From Nemertoderma westbladi (lineage: Eukaryota; Xenacoelomorpha; Nemertodermatida; Nemertodermatidae), in the NCBI GenBank assembly GCA_032718475.1, contig JAUCBJ010004899.1, positions 23,155-87,154 on the forward strand: a stretch of 64,000 nucleotides of DNA. The letters run 5' to 3'. The notes below the pieces were generated by a model. That model saw nothing but the letters and a program-made list of their open reading frames with translations. It made no database searches and was not told the origin of the DNA. This document shows, piece after piece, positions 42,701-53,061 of the stretch. Both the position numbers and the translations under genes were made by a program. The number at the start of each line of letters is the position of its first letter. The stretch's first letter is position 1.

Positions 42701-43735
42701 ACAGGTGGAGCCGACTTTGCCGACCAATTAGACTCTTCCGACCACCTCTTGGGCCGTGTATAAAAGCAACTATTCGACCCAGTAAACTGAAAGTAAGTCG
42801 CAAGTGGTCGGCAGTTAGGCTTACATATATCATCATAGGTCTACAATAGGCGACTATTCGACCCAGTGAACTGAGGGTAAATCGCAAGTGGTCGGCAGTT
42901 CGGCTTACAAATATCCTCATAGACCTACAATAGTCTATATGGAGGGTCGCTAAAAGTCGCAAAACTTTATATAGAAACTATAGATGGAGCCGACTTTGCC
43001 GACCAATTCGACTCTTCCGACCACCTCTTGGGCCGCGTATAAATGCGACTATTCGACCCAGTAAACTGAAAGTAAGTCGCAAGTGGTCGGCAGTTAGGCT
43101 TACATATATCATCATAGGTCTACAATAGACTATATGGAGGGTCGCTAAAAGTCGGAAAAGTTTATATGTAGACTATATAGGTGGAGCCGACTTTGCCGAC
43201 CAATTCGACTCTTCCGACCACCTCTTGGGCCGCGTATAAATGCGACTATTCGACCCAGTGAACTGAGAGAAAGTCGCAAGTGGTCGGCTGTTCGGCTTAC
43301 ATATATCATCATAGGCCAACAATAGTCTATATGGAGGGTCGCTAAAAGTCACAAAACTTTATATAGAAAGTATAGGTGGAGCTGACTTTGAAGACCAATT
43401 CGACTCTTCCGACCATCCCTGTATATAATATATCTAAGCCGACCACTTGCGACTTACCCTCAGTTCACTGGGTCGAATAGTCGCTTTTACACGGCCCAAG
43501 ACGTGGTCGGAAGAGTCGATTTGGTCGGCAGGTTCGGCTCCACCTATAGTCTACATATAAAGTTTTGCGACTTTTAGCGACCCTCCATATAGACTATTGT
43601 TGGCCTATGATGATATATGTAAGCCGAACTGCCCGCCATATAGTCTATTGTTGGCCTATGATGATATATGTAAGCCGACCAGCCGACCACTTGCGACTTA
43701 CCCTCAGTTCACTGGGTCGAATAGCCTCCTTTATA
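42701..43735 (+). repeat. Satellite of ~195-bp units, right block, with inverted copies
   Basis: The same units as the left block continue in direct orientation to about 43410. The last 300 bp (about 43430-43735) are in inverted orientation, so the array ends in a palindromic turn. This inversion is visible from GACCCAGTGAACTGA changing to TCAGTTCACTGGGTC. Confidence 0.85.
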
Positions 43736-44417
43736 CCTGTATAACATATATAAGAATAATATAATTATCATATAAATAGTATTACTGAACAGTAGATAAA
43801 GTACATTTAGTACTTTATTAAGAAATTATTATTTAGCCGTACAATAAGCATTACACCAATCATATTACCTAAAACGTGATAAGTTATAGTTAATTAGACA
43901 AGAAGGCTTGTGATAGGTCGCGACCTGCCGACTGGGTGCGACCACTAGTCGCCAAAAACGGGTCGATTGGGATTTGCGTCGAGATTCCCCCCTGTCTCGG
44001 AATCAATATCGTCTGCACTAATTCAGATGGGGTTCAATCTGTTATCTGTTCCTTCTTCAATACCACGTGGAACAGCGCCCACTAGAACCGGTGAGCCTGT
44101 ATCGTAGTAGTTTTAAACATAGAATCGCTCCGGAGGAGGGGATGAGAAACAAAATAAAATAGATCTGCTCATGATGTTAACGTTTATATAAGTATGTGTC
44201 TATGTGTGAATTAATATAAAGGGATCTATATCAAAACAAGCAATATTCAATTAGTTTAATCTAAAAAGAAAAGCAAAAGATAAAGCGCATTTCACGGTCA
44301 CCTCACCTCTAATCAATAAAATAAATTTCTATCATATTAATAAATGATATTTTTAGAACATACTTTGGCGGTTTTTACACTCTGGTTGTACCGGTACTAT
44401 ACTTCATCCACGTTCTT
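43736..44417. other. Intergenic, nothing certain
   Basis: No gene is seen. The piece at 43974-43996 resembles the end of the 241-bp MITE (GATTCCCCCCTGTCTC). Confidence 0.4.
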
Positions 44418-45011
44418 TCATCCTCCATCTACGTTTGGACCGTATATTTCCACACCTCCAGTTCCTGAGTGTGGCGTCCATTGTCGGGACTTATACTGGG
44501 TCGCCCAGAGATTCAAGGTTTCCTTTCCGAGTACCATATTCGCAGGTTCCATGTCGTAAATGTCCATAGCGCAGTTGACCATCTCCTGGAGCCCCCAGAC
44601 CTGACCTCGGGTCAGCGGACTCCTGCCATCGTCTAGCACCATGTACGCCTTACCGCTCACTATGTATTGCGACAGGCCGTTTTCGGGGTCTATTGTCAGG
44701 AATGTCGCAGCGCCATTATTCGATATTAAATGTCCCGTCGAGATTGAAAACAGTACCGCGTCCGGTCCTCCTTCGCGATAAATGCTCGAGAATCCACGCC
44801 TAAACTTGCGGAAGTAGATTTTCAGGTCGAGTCCGCATAGAGCGGCGACTTTCGACTGACAGCATGTGATGGTGGGGTTGCCAGCGATATTCTTGTTGAA
44901 GAAGACACCGTCACATATTGTTTCCGTGTAACGACTATAGTCGTTGCTAAGTGACCCTGTCGTGCAGACCTCAACCACATGGTACTTCGTCATCTCATGC
45001 TCTTCGACCAT
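44418..45011 (-). CDS. Unrecognised 197-aa protein
   Basis: A single complete frame whose codon use and GC resemble the host genes rather than the AT-rich flanks. It looks globular and soluble, with no signal peptide or membrane segment. Six Cys are scattered in the N-terminal half (residues 16-67). The middle has hydrophobic strands (DAVLFSISTGHLISNNGAA, residues about 93-111) and the C-terminus contains LNLWATQYKSRQWTPHSGTG. I recognise no domain. It could be a lineage-specific gene or a transferred gene; it lies alone between the satellite and a DNA element. Confidence 0.6.
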   Translation of the reverse strand: MVEEHEMTKYHVVEVCTTGSLSNDYSRYTETICDGVFFNKNIAGNPTITCCQSKVAALCGLDLKIYFRKFRRGFSSIYREGGPDAVLFSISTGHLISNNGAATFLTIDPENGLSQYIVSGKAYMVLDDGRSPLTRGQVWGLQEMVNCAMDIYDMEPANMVLGKETLNLWATQYKSRQWTPHSGTGGVEIYGPNVDGG

Positions 45012-45472
45012 CGCAATTAAAATATTATTTCAATGCAATCTTCAGCTACGATATTCGGAATACCTGTACTAGTATTTTGGTTGCTTCTGAAGAAAATCCA
45101 CAAAAATCAATAAGATTTTAATTTAATCCACTGGCTCCAGGGCTCACTTGAGTTCTCTCCCCGTACCCGCAGTTACGACTGTACGATGATTTCGTAACTT
45201 TAAGTTGCAGTTCTGCAGCAGCTGAGTACCCCTTTATCAACATCTTCCTTTATAGGCCTACAAGAGATTAAATATTCCACCATATCTGCAGGGTATAGGC
45301 TGATAGGTGGATAAATAGAGAGATATGAGACTGTGAGATCTGGAGATAGCCCGGTTCGTCAGGTCTAGGTTGAATGATTTAGGGCCTATTACTGGTATGT
45401 ATATAATCACTAATCAGTGTAAGACAATTTTAGCATGTAGGCCTATAAGACAGTAATGAGGTAATTATAACT
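45012..45472. other. Upstream region of the 197-aa frame
   Basis: AT-rich, no gene seen. It presumably holds the promoter of the minus-strand frame, but no clear TATA box is visible. Confidence 0.35.
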
Positions 45473-45480
45473 GTATAAGA

Positions 45481-46578
45481 GGGTAAATCTTTTCGACCTA
45501 CTCGTAGGCCTACGCGTAGCTACGTAGCTACGCGTAGTTTGTAACTTCCATTCCTGTCATTTACCGGTAGGGCCAGACTTACTGCCTTTTTAACAACTAC
45601 GCGAAGGTGTTTTAAAACTACGCGTAGGTATTTTGAAACTACGCGTAGGTGCTACGCGTAGCTACGCGTAGGTGCTACGCGTAGCAGTCCTGATAACAAT
45701 GATTTTTCATTTCAGGTCCGGTAGGGTTGAGTTGTTAGGCAAGTATCGGTATATGTCAGGTATCTGATTATCAGACAAATGTAATAACAGAATCGGAAAC
45801 TCATATCTCTACATACAGCACTGGTAATAAATAATATTCGGCTCTTTCACATACAAACACAGAGGATGAATAAAAAGTAAACTTAAAATTCACGTCTCAT
45901 GATTCAAGTATCTTTGTTTCCATTGGATTATTTAAATATTGAATAGTAGTAAATAAAGCGACCAGTCTACCGGTGAAGAGGTTAAGCGAAAGCTGATAAA
46001 TACTGCATATAATCAAATTGTTTGGTCAAATGACTGAATGACAAGTGCAACCAATCATGGTAGACAATTTAGTCTCCCCCTTCCCTTGTCAAGGGGTTAA
46101 CATATTAAATACAGTATATCCTTGCCCTATCGTGAACAAAGGCAATAAAAAGCATAGAGAATCGATAAGAACCATCGGCCTATTTCCTTTGTAAACTATT
46201 TTTGAACTCTAAACATTAATTATTAACACATTTTATCGCCCGCAACGCATGAAGTGAAGAATATGTAGTTTTCGCGTATTCCTCTATATAGAGTATACAG
46301 TTATAGGATACATTACTGTTGAAAGCATTTGATGGTTGTGGGTTGTTTATTGAACACCGTATTGTGTCTTATTTTAGTACTGACTCGCTTGGAATACGTA
46401 AGCCTACTAATGATAAACGACGTATAGGCATAGTGTTATGGGTAGCACCTATGCGTAGGTCACGTAGGACCTACGCGTAGCTACGCGTAGCACCTACGCG
46501 TAGTTATTGTTAAAACTCTGAAACTGGTGATATATGACCCAATGTTGCGAACTACGCGTAGGTCGAAAAGATTTACCC
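45481..46578. mobile_element. DNA element with CTACGCGTAG palindrome arrays and 8-bp target duplication
   Basis: Inverted ends GGGTAAATCTTTTCGACCTA (45481-45500) and its complement (46559-46578) are flanked by a perfect 8-bp direct repeat GTATAAGA (45473-45480 and 46579-46586). Inside each end lie arrays of the palindrome CTACGCGTAG (45502-45540 and 45594-45690; 46445-46560). The roughly 750-bp middle is AT-rich and non-coding. Duplication length fits a hAT-like superfamily. The palindromes are probably subterminal transposase sites. Confidence 0.9.
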
Positions 46579-46765
46579 GTATAAGACAGTAAGACCGATA
46601 GCGTTAGGACTTCTTACTGTAAAAGTATTCACTATCATCTATCTACCCCAGTACCGGTATCTATGTAACTACTGTACTGCGGTATGTATACAGTATATGC
46701 AGATACCCTATGTATGTACTGCTAGCTGTATGTATGTATATCTGGTGAACATGAACTCCTCCGAA

Positions 46766-47606
46766 CAGGGCAGGATTAGTTTTGGGGGCCCCAAGGCTAA
46801 TGGTATAGTTGCAGTTGGGGTCCTAAAAATTTATTGTTCATAATTCTTGGCGATACGGCATGGCGCCAGCCTCTATTGGGCAAATTATGGGCAACTTTTA
46901 AATGGAAAACATTGTATTTTTTATTCTAAAAATAACCAACATAGGCTAGTTGTAGGTATAACATTTAGTATTAGTATAAATATAGTTTTTTAGTATTTAA
47001 AAGTATTTATAGTATTTTAAATAAGTTATTGGTTTACATGGGTTTTTTGCGAGCCTTTTGCTTTGCAAATAAATCAATGAGACCTTCGAAATCAATTTGA
47101 CGAAGTATTTCACACCCAATGCAAAGTAGCGACAATCCACAGCCTTGCGTCTCCCATAGACGCCCTTAGCGCATTTTTAATTCGCTTCAGTTGACTAAAC
47201 GACCGTTCCCAAACGCAGCTGGTGCACATAGACAAAAGACACAAATACTGCACAGTCTCAACGCAATTTCAACATTTTGGAACGTAGACTCAAGTTTTTT
47301 CGCTCTCAACAGTTGGTACATATATTGTGCTGATATCTTAGGTGAATAAACTGTATTTTCTTCATAGCAAGTTAGGTAAAATGTGAAAAGCTCAACTATT
47401 TTCATTCCTTCACTAAAGTTAATATGATGATAAAACTATTTCTAAGCTCCTAAGAGTACAGGTACCGCTACCGCTACCTGTTGTTTTTCTTTAAAAGTAT
47501 AAAACTTTCACTTTAAATTTCAAAAATTTGGGGGCCCCTATATGGCCCTAAAGTTTGGGGGGCCCCAAGGCTCAGCCTGGTTAGCCTATTGGTTAATCCG
47601 GGCCTG
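46766..47606. mobile_element. Decayed hAT element with 8-bp target duplication
   Basis: Inverted ends CAGGGCAGGATTA and TTAATCCGGGCCTG are followed inside by GGGGGCCCC. A perfect 8-bp direct repeat CCTCCGAA lies at 46758-46765 and 47607-47614. On the minus strand 47187-47405 and the bases after it read a vestige of a hAT transposase C-terminus, including QIDFEGLIDLFAKQKARK in another frame (about 47045-47105). It is an internally deleted, dead copy. Confidence 0.88.
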
Positions 47607-47719
47607 CCTCCGAAACTATAGCTCGTCCATCAATGAAAGTTATATCAATCGACGCAGCTCAACCACAGGATGTGGAAAAAAAAGTTTCGAAAAAATTATT
47701 AAATGCCTTTTTTATTTCG

Positions 47720-47985
47720 AAAAATAGCCCCAAACACGAAAATTGCCATAGACGGTAGACGTAATGATAGAAACACCAGCTGCTGAGGTGCTCATGAGGC
47801 CTAGTAAGCTACTACTGTTTATTGAATGGATAGGCCAAAACGGCATAGAAGTATATTACAGTATATACAGTACTATCTCACTACACTATCCCAGACAGTA
47901 ATCAAACATCAACTGTCTGACTGTTACTTTGTTTGTAACGTAATACCCCGCCAGCTGAATAGCTCTTCCCAGTGAATCATATGGG
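47720..47985 (-). repeat. Second copy of the 525-968 repeat interior
   Basis: Minus-strand match to about 655-915 (ATTCACTGGGAAGAGCTATT, TACTAGGCC, GGTGTTTCTATC) with about 10-15% differences by eye. The inverted ends of the first copy are not visible here. Confidence 0.75.
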
Positions 47986-48593
47986 GATATCTAATGTCCT
48001 AAGGTTACTCACTGTATGTCTGTATGTTAGGTAGGAGGCCACTGACTGAATTTATATATTATACAGCACAACAGCGTACTCCTATCCAATATATCTATAG
48101 CGTAGCTATTCATGCTTATACAAAGTGTTCCAGTCTTTGAACGCCTATATCTCAGCTGTTTCTCAACGAAATTCAGATATTGTTACATTTCTGTTTCTTA
48201 GGGTTTTGTTTCAAATTTATATTTTCGTTTACTTTTATAGTCGTTGTGATCACAAGTCTCATCATCCATTTTGTTAAACTATATATTTAAAGTAGGCCTA
48301 CATACTGTATGTATTGGCTAGTGGATTATGTCATGTCACATAATTATTTGATTTAGGCTGGGCTGGGAGGGCGCTGAACTACAGTACAGTATCTGCAATT
48401 ATCAATATCTGCCGCCAAAGGGGGAGATGTCTGAAATTGAAAACCATTACCGTGAAGTGGGGTGACTTTGAGAGTGGTGACCAAATGGACGAGTTGCATT
48501 GTCTTATTAAAATCAATGGGATTTTTGGTGGTGGGATTTTTGAAATCATTTAGAAACCTATAATTTCTGAAGTCATTTCAGCAGAGTAAACTG
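47986..48593. other. Intergenic, nothing recognised
   Basis: AT-rich; no gene, no clear repeat boundaries. Confidence 0.4.
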
Positions 48594-48597
48594 TTAA

Positions 48598-49175
48598 GGG
48601 GAGATGGTAGGCCTACCCCAGGCTATCCCCATACATTTTACTATTAACACATGTACGTACACCCCAGATACCCATTACGCTGGTTCTACAAGATGGAATT
48701 TCATGAAAATTTCCAGAAGGGCCGGAGTAACTATCGAGAGACACCTGGAACCTAAAAATTTGAAATTTTTTTGCGTTTATGTTTGAGGGTCACTTAATTG
48801 CACCAAAAACCAAAAATTGGCACATTTTCGAAGTTTATACTGTATTAGAAATACATCATCAAAAATACATTTTAGAGGTTCTACTAAGAACAACAAACCT
48901 GCTGCGAAAATTCCATCCAATTCAATCAAGCCGTTCTCGAGAAAAAGGTAGGCCCACATTTATCTCTAAATTTCACGATAAAGTAAATGCGGATAAAAAC
49001 TCATTTAAAGTTTTCAAACCTTCCCGTTAATTTAATGTAAATCGCGGGAAATTTCAAAAATAAGCCAAAATATGATATACAGTACTACTATACTATACTA
49101 CTCCAGCGAACCAATTTTTCATAAATTTGATAATTTTTCATTTTTTGAAAAGTTCACGGGTACCATCTCCTCCCC
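48598..49175 (+). mobile_element. 578-bp TTAA-flanked element (piggyBac-like MITE)
   Basis: Inverted ends GGGGAGATGGTA and TACCATCTCCTCCCC are flanked by TTAA (48594-48597 and 49176-49179). A diverged copy in the opposite orientation lies at 15704-17110. No transposase. Confidence 0.83.
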
Positions 49176-49354
49176 TTAAGTGAGTAGCATACAAAAATCG
49201 CATAAATAATACAAAAATCGGATACCAAGGTATCAAAGTAGCCAATAGTTGGGGCGAATTTAATAAACAATTTGTGGTGAATATCTCAGAATAACCTGTA
49301 AAAATCTCGAGGGACCTCAAGTCGTTCTAAATGCTGTCCCGACTGACCTGATAA

Positions 49355-49430
49355 AACCTGATAAGCCTTCCCACCAAAAAACCTGATAAGCCTTCCCACC
49401 AAAAAACCTGATAAGTCTTCACACCAAAAT
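49355..49430 (+). repeat. 25-bp tandem repeat, three copies
   Basis: AACCTGATAAGCCTTCCCAC repeats with period 25 at about 49355, 49380 and 49405. Confidence 0.85.
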
Positions 49431-50159
49431 CCGTTAAACCTGGCTCACCCACTAAGTGGCGGGAAGTGAAACTATCTGTGTTAAATTTCATGCAATCTCA
49501 TTAAGATTTGTAGAAAAATTAGGGGGGGGGGGGGGGGTCGTGTCATGAATCAGGTAGGTCTATACATCTGATTGCAGATTCTCAATTAAACTCACATACC
49601 GCAGGGTCGCTCACATTCAACGGTATGCCGCTGGCCCTGCGGTAGACCGCGCGGTGTATCGTTCGCATAATATATTTGAGACAGCTATGGGTGGTGGGTC
49701 AATGTTGCTGGCGTCGTCGTCGTTACGACTTCGACATGCTAATGAGCTAATGAGCAACCCATAGGACCATAAGTTGAGATTTGGGAGTAGACCTTCACAC
49801 ATCATCAATTTAACAGTCTCCCACTAGAGGGCGAAATGTCTATAAACATTAAATGATAAAATTAAAAAATTATAATATAATACCCTTTGCACTTGATTTG
49901 TTATTTTTTTTTTAAAACAACAAAATGGTAAATATGCGGAAAAATTATTTAATCTAAATAATGACAAATTGTTTTGGGACACTCCCAGCTGAGCTGTAAC
50001 AGCTACTATGATTATTATAGAACTTGAATCACATCGATGTCATCCCACATGTGACCTCGTGACCCCAACATTTAACACCTTACGTCCGTAAGGGTTATCT
50101 GTAACTCAATATAAAGTATCTGATCTTATTATTACATAGGAATAATAGAGAATCCTCTA
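49431..50159. other. Intergenic on the 3' side of AAGAB
   Basis: Contains a 16-18-base G tract (about 49521-49538) and, at 49680-49860, a reverse copy of part of the 315-bp repeat (CTCCCACTAGAGGGC). No gene is seen. Confidence 0.5.
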
Positions 50160-51185
50160 TTAATCTGAATTATCTGAAAGGTCTTCTATTTCAGAATCGT
50201 TTCCACCAACTGCCTTCCAGAACCGAATAGCCACATCTTCTGCGAACTTCCTTCTTTCGGGACCCTCTAAGGAAGTCGCCTTCTCCTTCATAGTGGCGAG
50301 ATTCTGGAACAAATGTTCGAAGTCATCGTCGTCGTCATCGTCACAATGAAACGAGGAGAGAAGCTCGTCAATACGACCTATGGAGTCTTTGGTGCTGTCG
50401 TTAGGTGCAGCAGGTTCATTTAGAGTACTGGCACATTGGGCTGGTAAAGTGGAAGTTTCGGTTGGTACAGCTGCAGATTGGGGTGATTCAGCTGCAGATT
50501 TGGGTGATTCAGCTGCAGATTGAAGTGATTCAGCTGCAGATTTGGGTGGTATAATTCTAGATTTGGCGGGTTCAGTTATTGATTTGGCAGGAAATATAAA
50601 TGGTTCACTTGTGGCTGAATCTCCCGTGTTACCGCCATCCGGTTTCCAGTTTGACCGGAAGGTCCTTTGCGTCATACTCGGCCACTGATGAGCCCGCAAG
50701 GCGCTCGCAATGCGTTTAACTCCGACGCAAACATCGATGAAATCGTCATCCTCATCATCCTCGACTTCGTCTTCGAGACCCACGATCTCGGCGCCGTGAT
50801 CGTAACACCAGGAAACTGTATCGCGATCTCGCAGGTCGCACGATCTACAAACCAGCAGGATCAGCTCCGGTAAATCGTTGGTTAATTCCATCAATCGCGA
50901 CTTTGCGACAATGAAGTTATCAATAGATCCATCGAATAGAATAATAACTCCCTCAACGTGGTCCAGTATACCGATATCATTAGGAGTTTCGCACAAACAA
51001 AATGTCAACTCGGTCTGGTAATACTTAGTGGACAATTCTACGGATATTCGTTTGGGTTTATTTGTAGGATTGTCTACCGATTTTTCGCTAAGTTTATCTA
51101 TAATATCTCGAGAAACATCATTTAGATCGAGATCGTTTGTAACGCTAATAATAGCGACAATATTAAAATTATTGGAATCAGCCAT
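50160..51185 (-). CDS. AAGAB: Alpha- and gamma-adaptin-binding protein p34
   Basis: A single 341-aa frame. AAGAB is a cytosolic chaperone for assembly of clathrin adaptors AP-1 and AP-2. Residues 1-170 form the pseudo-GTPase domain (VEGVIILFDGS, LPELILLVCRSC, GAEIVGLEDE) without a P loop, as expected. Residues about 210-260 are a low-complexity AESPQSAAESP-type repeat. The C-terminal helix DFEHLFQNLATMKEKA...AIRFWKAVGGNDSEIEDLSD (about 285-338) is the conserved family end. Human AAGAB has 315 residues. The gene is intronless and begins 42 bp after the stop of MRPL55 on the same strand. Confidence 0.93.
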   Translation of the reverse strand: MADSNNFNIVAIISVTNDLDLNDVSRDIIDKLSEKSVDNPTNKPKRISVELSTKYYQTELTFCLCETPNDIGILDHVEGVIILFDGSIDNFIVAKSRLMELTNDLPELILLVCRSCDLRDRDTVSWCYDHGAEIVGLEDEVEDDEDDDFIDVCVGVKRIASALRAHQWPSMTQRTFRSNWKPDGGNTGDSATSEPFIFPAKSITEPAKSRIIPPKSAAESLQSAAESPKSAAESPQSAAVPTETSTLPAQCASTLNEPAAPNDSTKDSIGRIDELLSSFHCDDDDDDDFEHLFQNLATMKEKATSLEGPERRKFAEDVAIRFWKAVGGNDSEIEDLSDNSD

Positions 51186-51227
51186 TATTGTATTAAGATA
51201 AATTAAATTAAATATGCCACAAAATAT

Positions 51228-51617
51228 TTACTTTAGTCTTCTGATATATTTGGAGTGAGAGAATTGAGTTTTTATATCCTTTATATCACCGGAATCTCCT
51301 TTACTGCCAATATCTTTACCCAGACTTTCCTTCCACTGTCGTTCCTTCTTTAACGCCCGCGTCTGTCGTTCTTTCGCAGTCAGCACAGACACGTCCCAAG
51401 GTAGCGGAATGACTTGCAACGGTTTGGGATGCCGAATCCGGAAGGACGAACCATCCGTCCGGATCACATACACAGGATAGGTTCGAGAATAAACCTCCCG
51501 ATTCAGTAGAGTTATAGAGCAACGGTTGCTACTACAACGTACTACCGTTACCGGTAATCGAGTTGTTAAAGAAAACTTTACGATACCAGAAGATAAGATT
51601 ACCGCCATTAATATCAT
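51228..51617 (-). CDS. MRPL55: Mitochondrial large ribosomal subunit protein mL55
   Basis: A single 129-aa frame. mL55 is a metazoan-specific component of the mitochondrial 39S subunit. The N-terminal 30 or so residues are basic and hydroxylated without acids, as in a mitochondrial presequence. The family core is YSRTYPVYVIRTDGSSFRIR and PLQVIPLPWDVSVLTAKERQ (residues about 43-85), followed by a Lys/Arg-rich helix. Human MRPL55 has 128 residues. Translation may start at Met1 or Met4. It is the upstream partner of AAGAB, 42 bp apart. Confidence 0.88.
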   Translation of the reverse strand: MILMAVILSSGIVKFSLTTRLPVTVVRCSSNRCSITLLNREVYSRTYPVYVIRTDGSSFRIRHPKPLQVIPLPWDVSVLTAKERQTRALKKERQWKESLGKDIGSKGDSGDIKDIKTQFSHSKYIRRLK

Positions 51618-52203
51618 AGATCAACTTGGATAATTCTACACACTGCCACTGCACTACCTGACTGCGCAGTGCGCTGCGCACTACACTACCATGCTACCAC
51701 TCGACATAAATAAAATAATTGCCTACTGCCTACTAAATTAAGGAGGTTTTTGAGTGGTTGAATAAACAAATAAACTAAATGAAGCGGATTTCTGATTGGT
51801 AGAATCTAGAAAAAATAAATAGACGAAATTAAGGGTTTTTCGTCAATATCGCATACCGGTGCGGTACCACAACTGCAACTGCAGTACCACAAATTGGTAG
51901 TCTAAAAGCATTTGTCCAATGTCTGACCGGCCTATAGTGCTACGGTCAGACTGTATAATTTAGTTTGTCATTTTTTCAACAAATCAGAATTTACGCAATT
52001 TAGTTTATTGTTCAATCAATCCGAATTTACTTAATCTAGTTTATTTATTTTTTCAACAAATTAAAATTCACATTATCTAGTTTATTTTTTCTTAATCTCT
52101 TACAAAAAAAATTACTACCCAAAATACAGTAGTAATGGTTTAAAGTGGGTCAAGGAACCGCGTATCAACAATAATAATTATTGTACTGTATGTAGGATTG
52201 GGT
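51618..52203. other. Upstream region of MRPL55
   Basis: No gene is seen. It includes the probable promoter of the MRPL55/AAGAB pair and AT-rich repeats of TTTATTGTTCAATCAATCC-like type (about 51960-52090). Confidence 0.4.
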
Positions 52204-52468
52204 GCAATTTTCGCCCACGGGCAATCTTCGCCCGAGAGCAACCTCCGCCCGCAAATTATCAATTAATGTAAAGGAGCAGGCTATAGTACCATAGTCATAG
52301 TACAGTAATTTTAACCAAAATATCAATCCAGTAACACAAGGTAACATTTTCATTTTTTTTGTCAAAATCAGAGCTACACAATAACTGAATAATATTGAAT
52401 GAAGATTTCCTGGGGGGCGAAGATTCCTTAGATGGTTAAAGTTGCCCATTATGAGGGCGACAATTGAA
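52204..52468. repeat. Probable inverted-repeat element with TTCGCCC motifs
   Basis: The left end (CAATTTTCGCCCACGGGCAA, about 52205-52225) and right end (complement CAATTGTCGCCCTCATAATG, about 52444-52467) are imperfect inverted copies. AATCTTCGCCC and GGCGAAGATT face each other further in. The centre holds a diverged GGAGCAGGCTATAG unit of the 241-bp MITE type. Boundaries are uncertain. Confidence 0.5.
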
Positions 52469-52639
52469 TGCGTTGTGTAGGCCTACTGTACATATAAGAA
52501 ATATAAAAAGATTGTAGAACTCAAGTACATTCTGTAACGATATGCTCCTACCGAACACTTACGATACAGTAGTTGTGCCTATGGCCAGAATCCAAAACGT
52601 AACACTTGACTATCCAATCTATTACACACTAGGGGAAGG

Positions 52640-52835
52640 CAGGGATGGATTAAGGGGAGGGAGGGGGTGGTGGTGGTGGGTGGGTGGGGGGGGGGGGGGG
52701 GGGGGGACAGGGGCATCTGCGGAAGTGGAAGGGGCCACGCAAGTTGGGAGAAATTTACCGAACATTATCTCACTGACAAAAAAAACCTCATTTATTTATT
52801 AATTTCTGGCTGTTCAATAATAATTGATAATATAA
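52640..52835 (-). mobile_element. Solo end of the hAT-like family at 29802-30660
   Basis: The sequence from CAGGGATGGATTAAGG through AAATTTACCGAACATTATCT to TTCTGGCTGTTCAATAA matches the complement of the right end at 30490-30660. A G tract (about 52685-52707) lies inside. No other end was found, so the copy is truncated. Confidence 0.8.
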
Positions 52836-53061
52836 TATATGTATAGCACCATTCATAGTCGGGTGTAATCGCTACTCCTACACCTATACCTTCGCCTACA
52901 CCCACGCCTATGCGCTATGCCTACACTTAGGCATACACCTACGGCTCATTTGCGTTCTAGAATATATCATGTATTACATAATAAGCAAATTACAATTAGT
53001 CGTTAGCCACATATATCAGACATTACACGTACACATACGGTACACATACACATGAAGCCTA

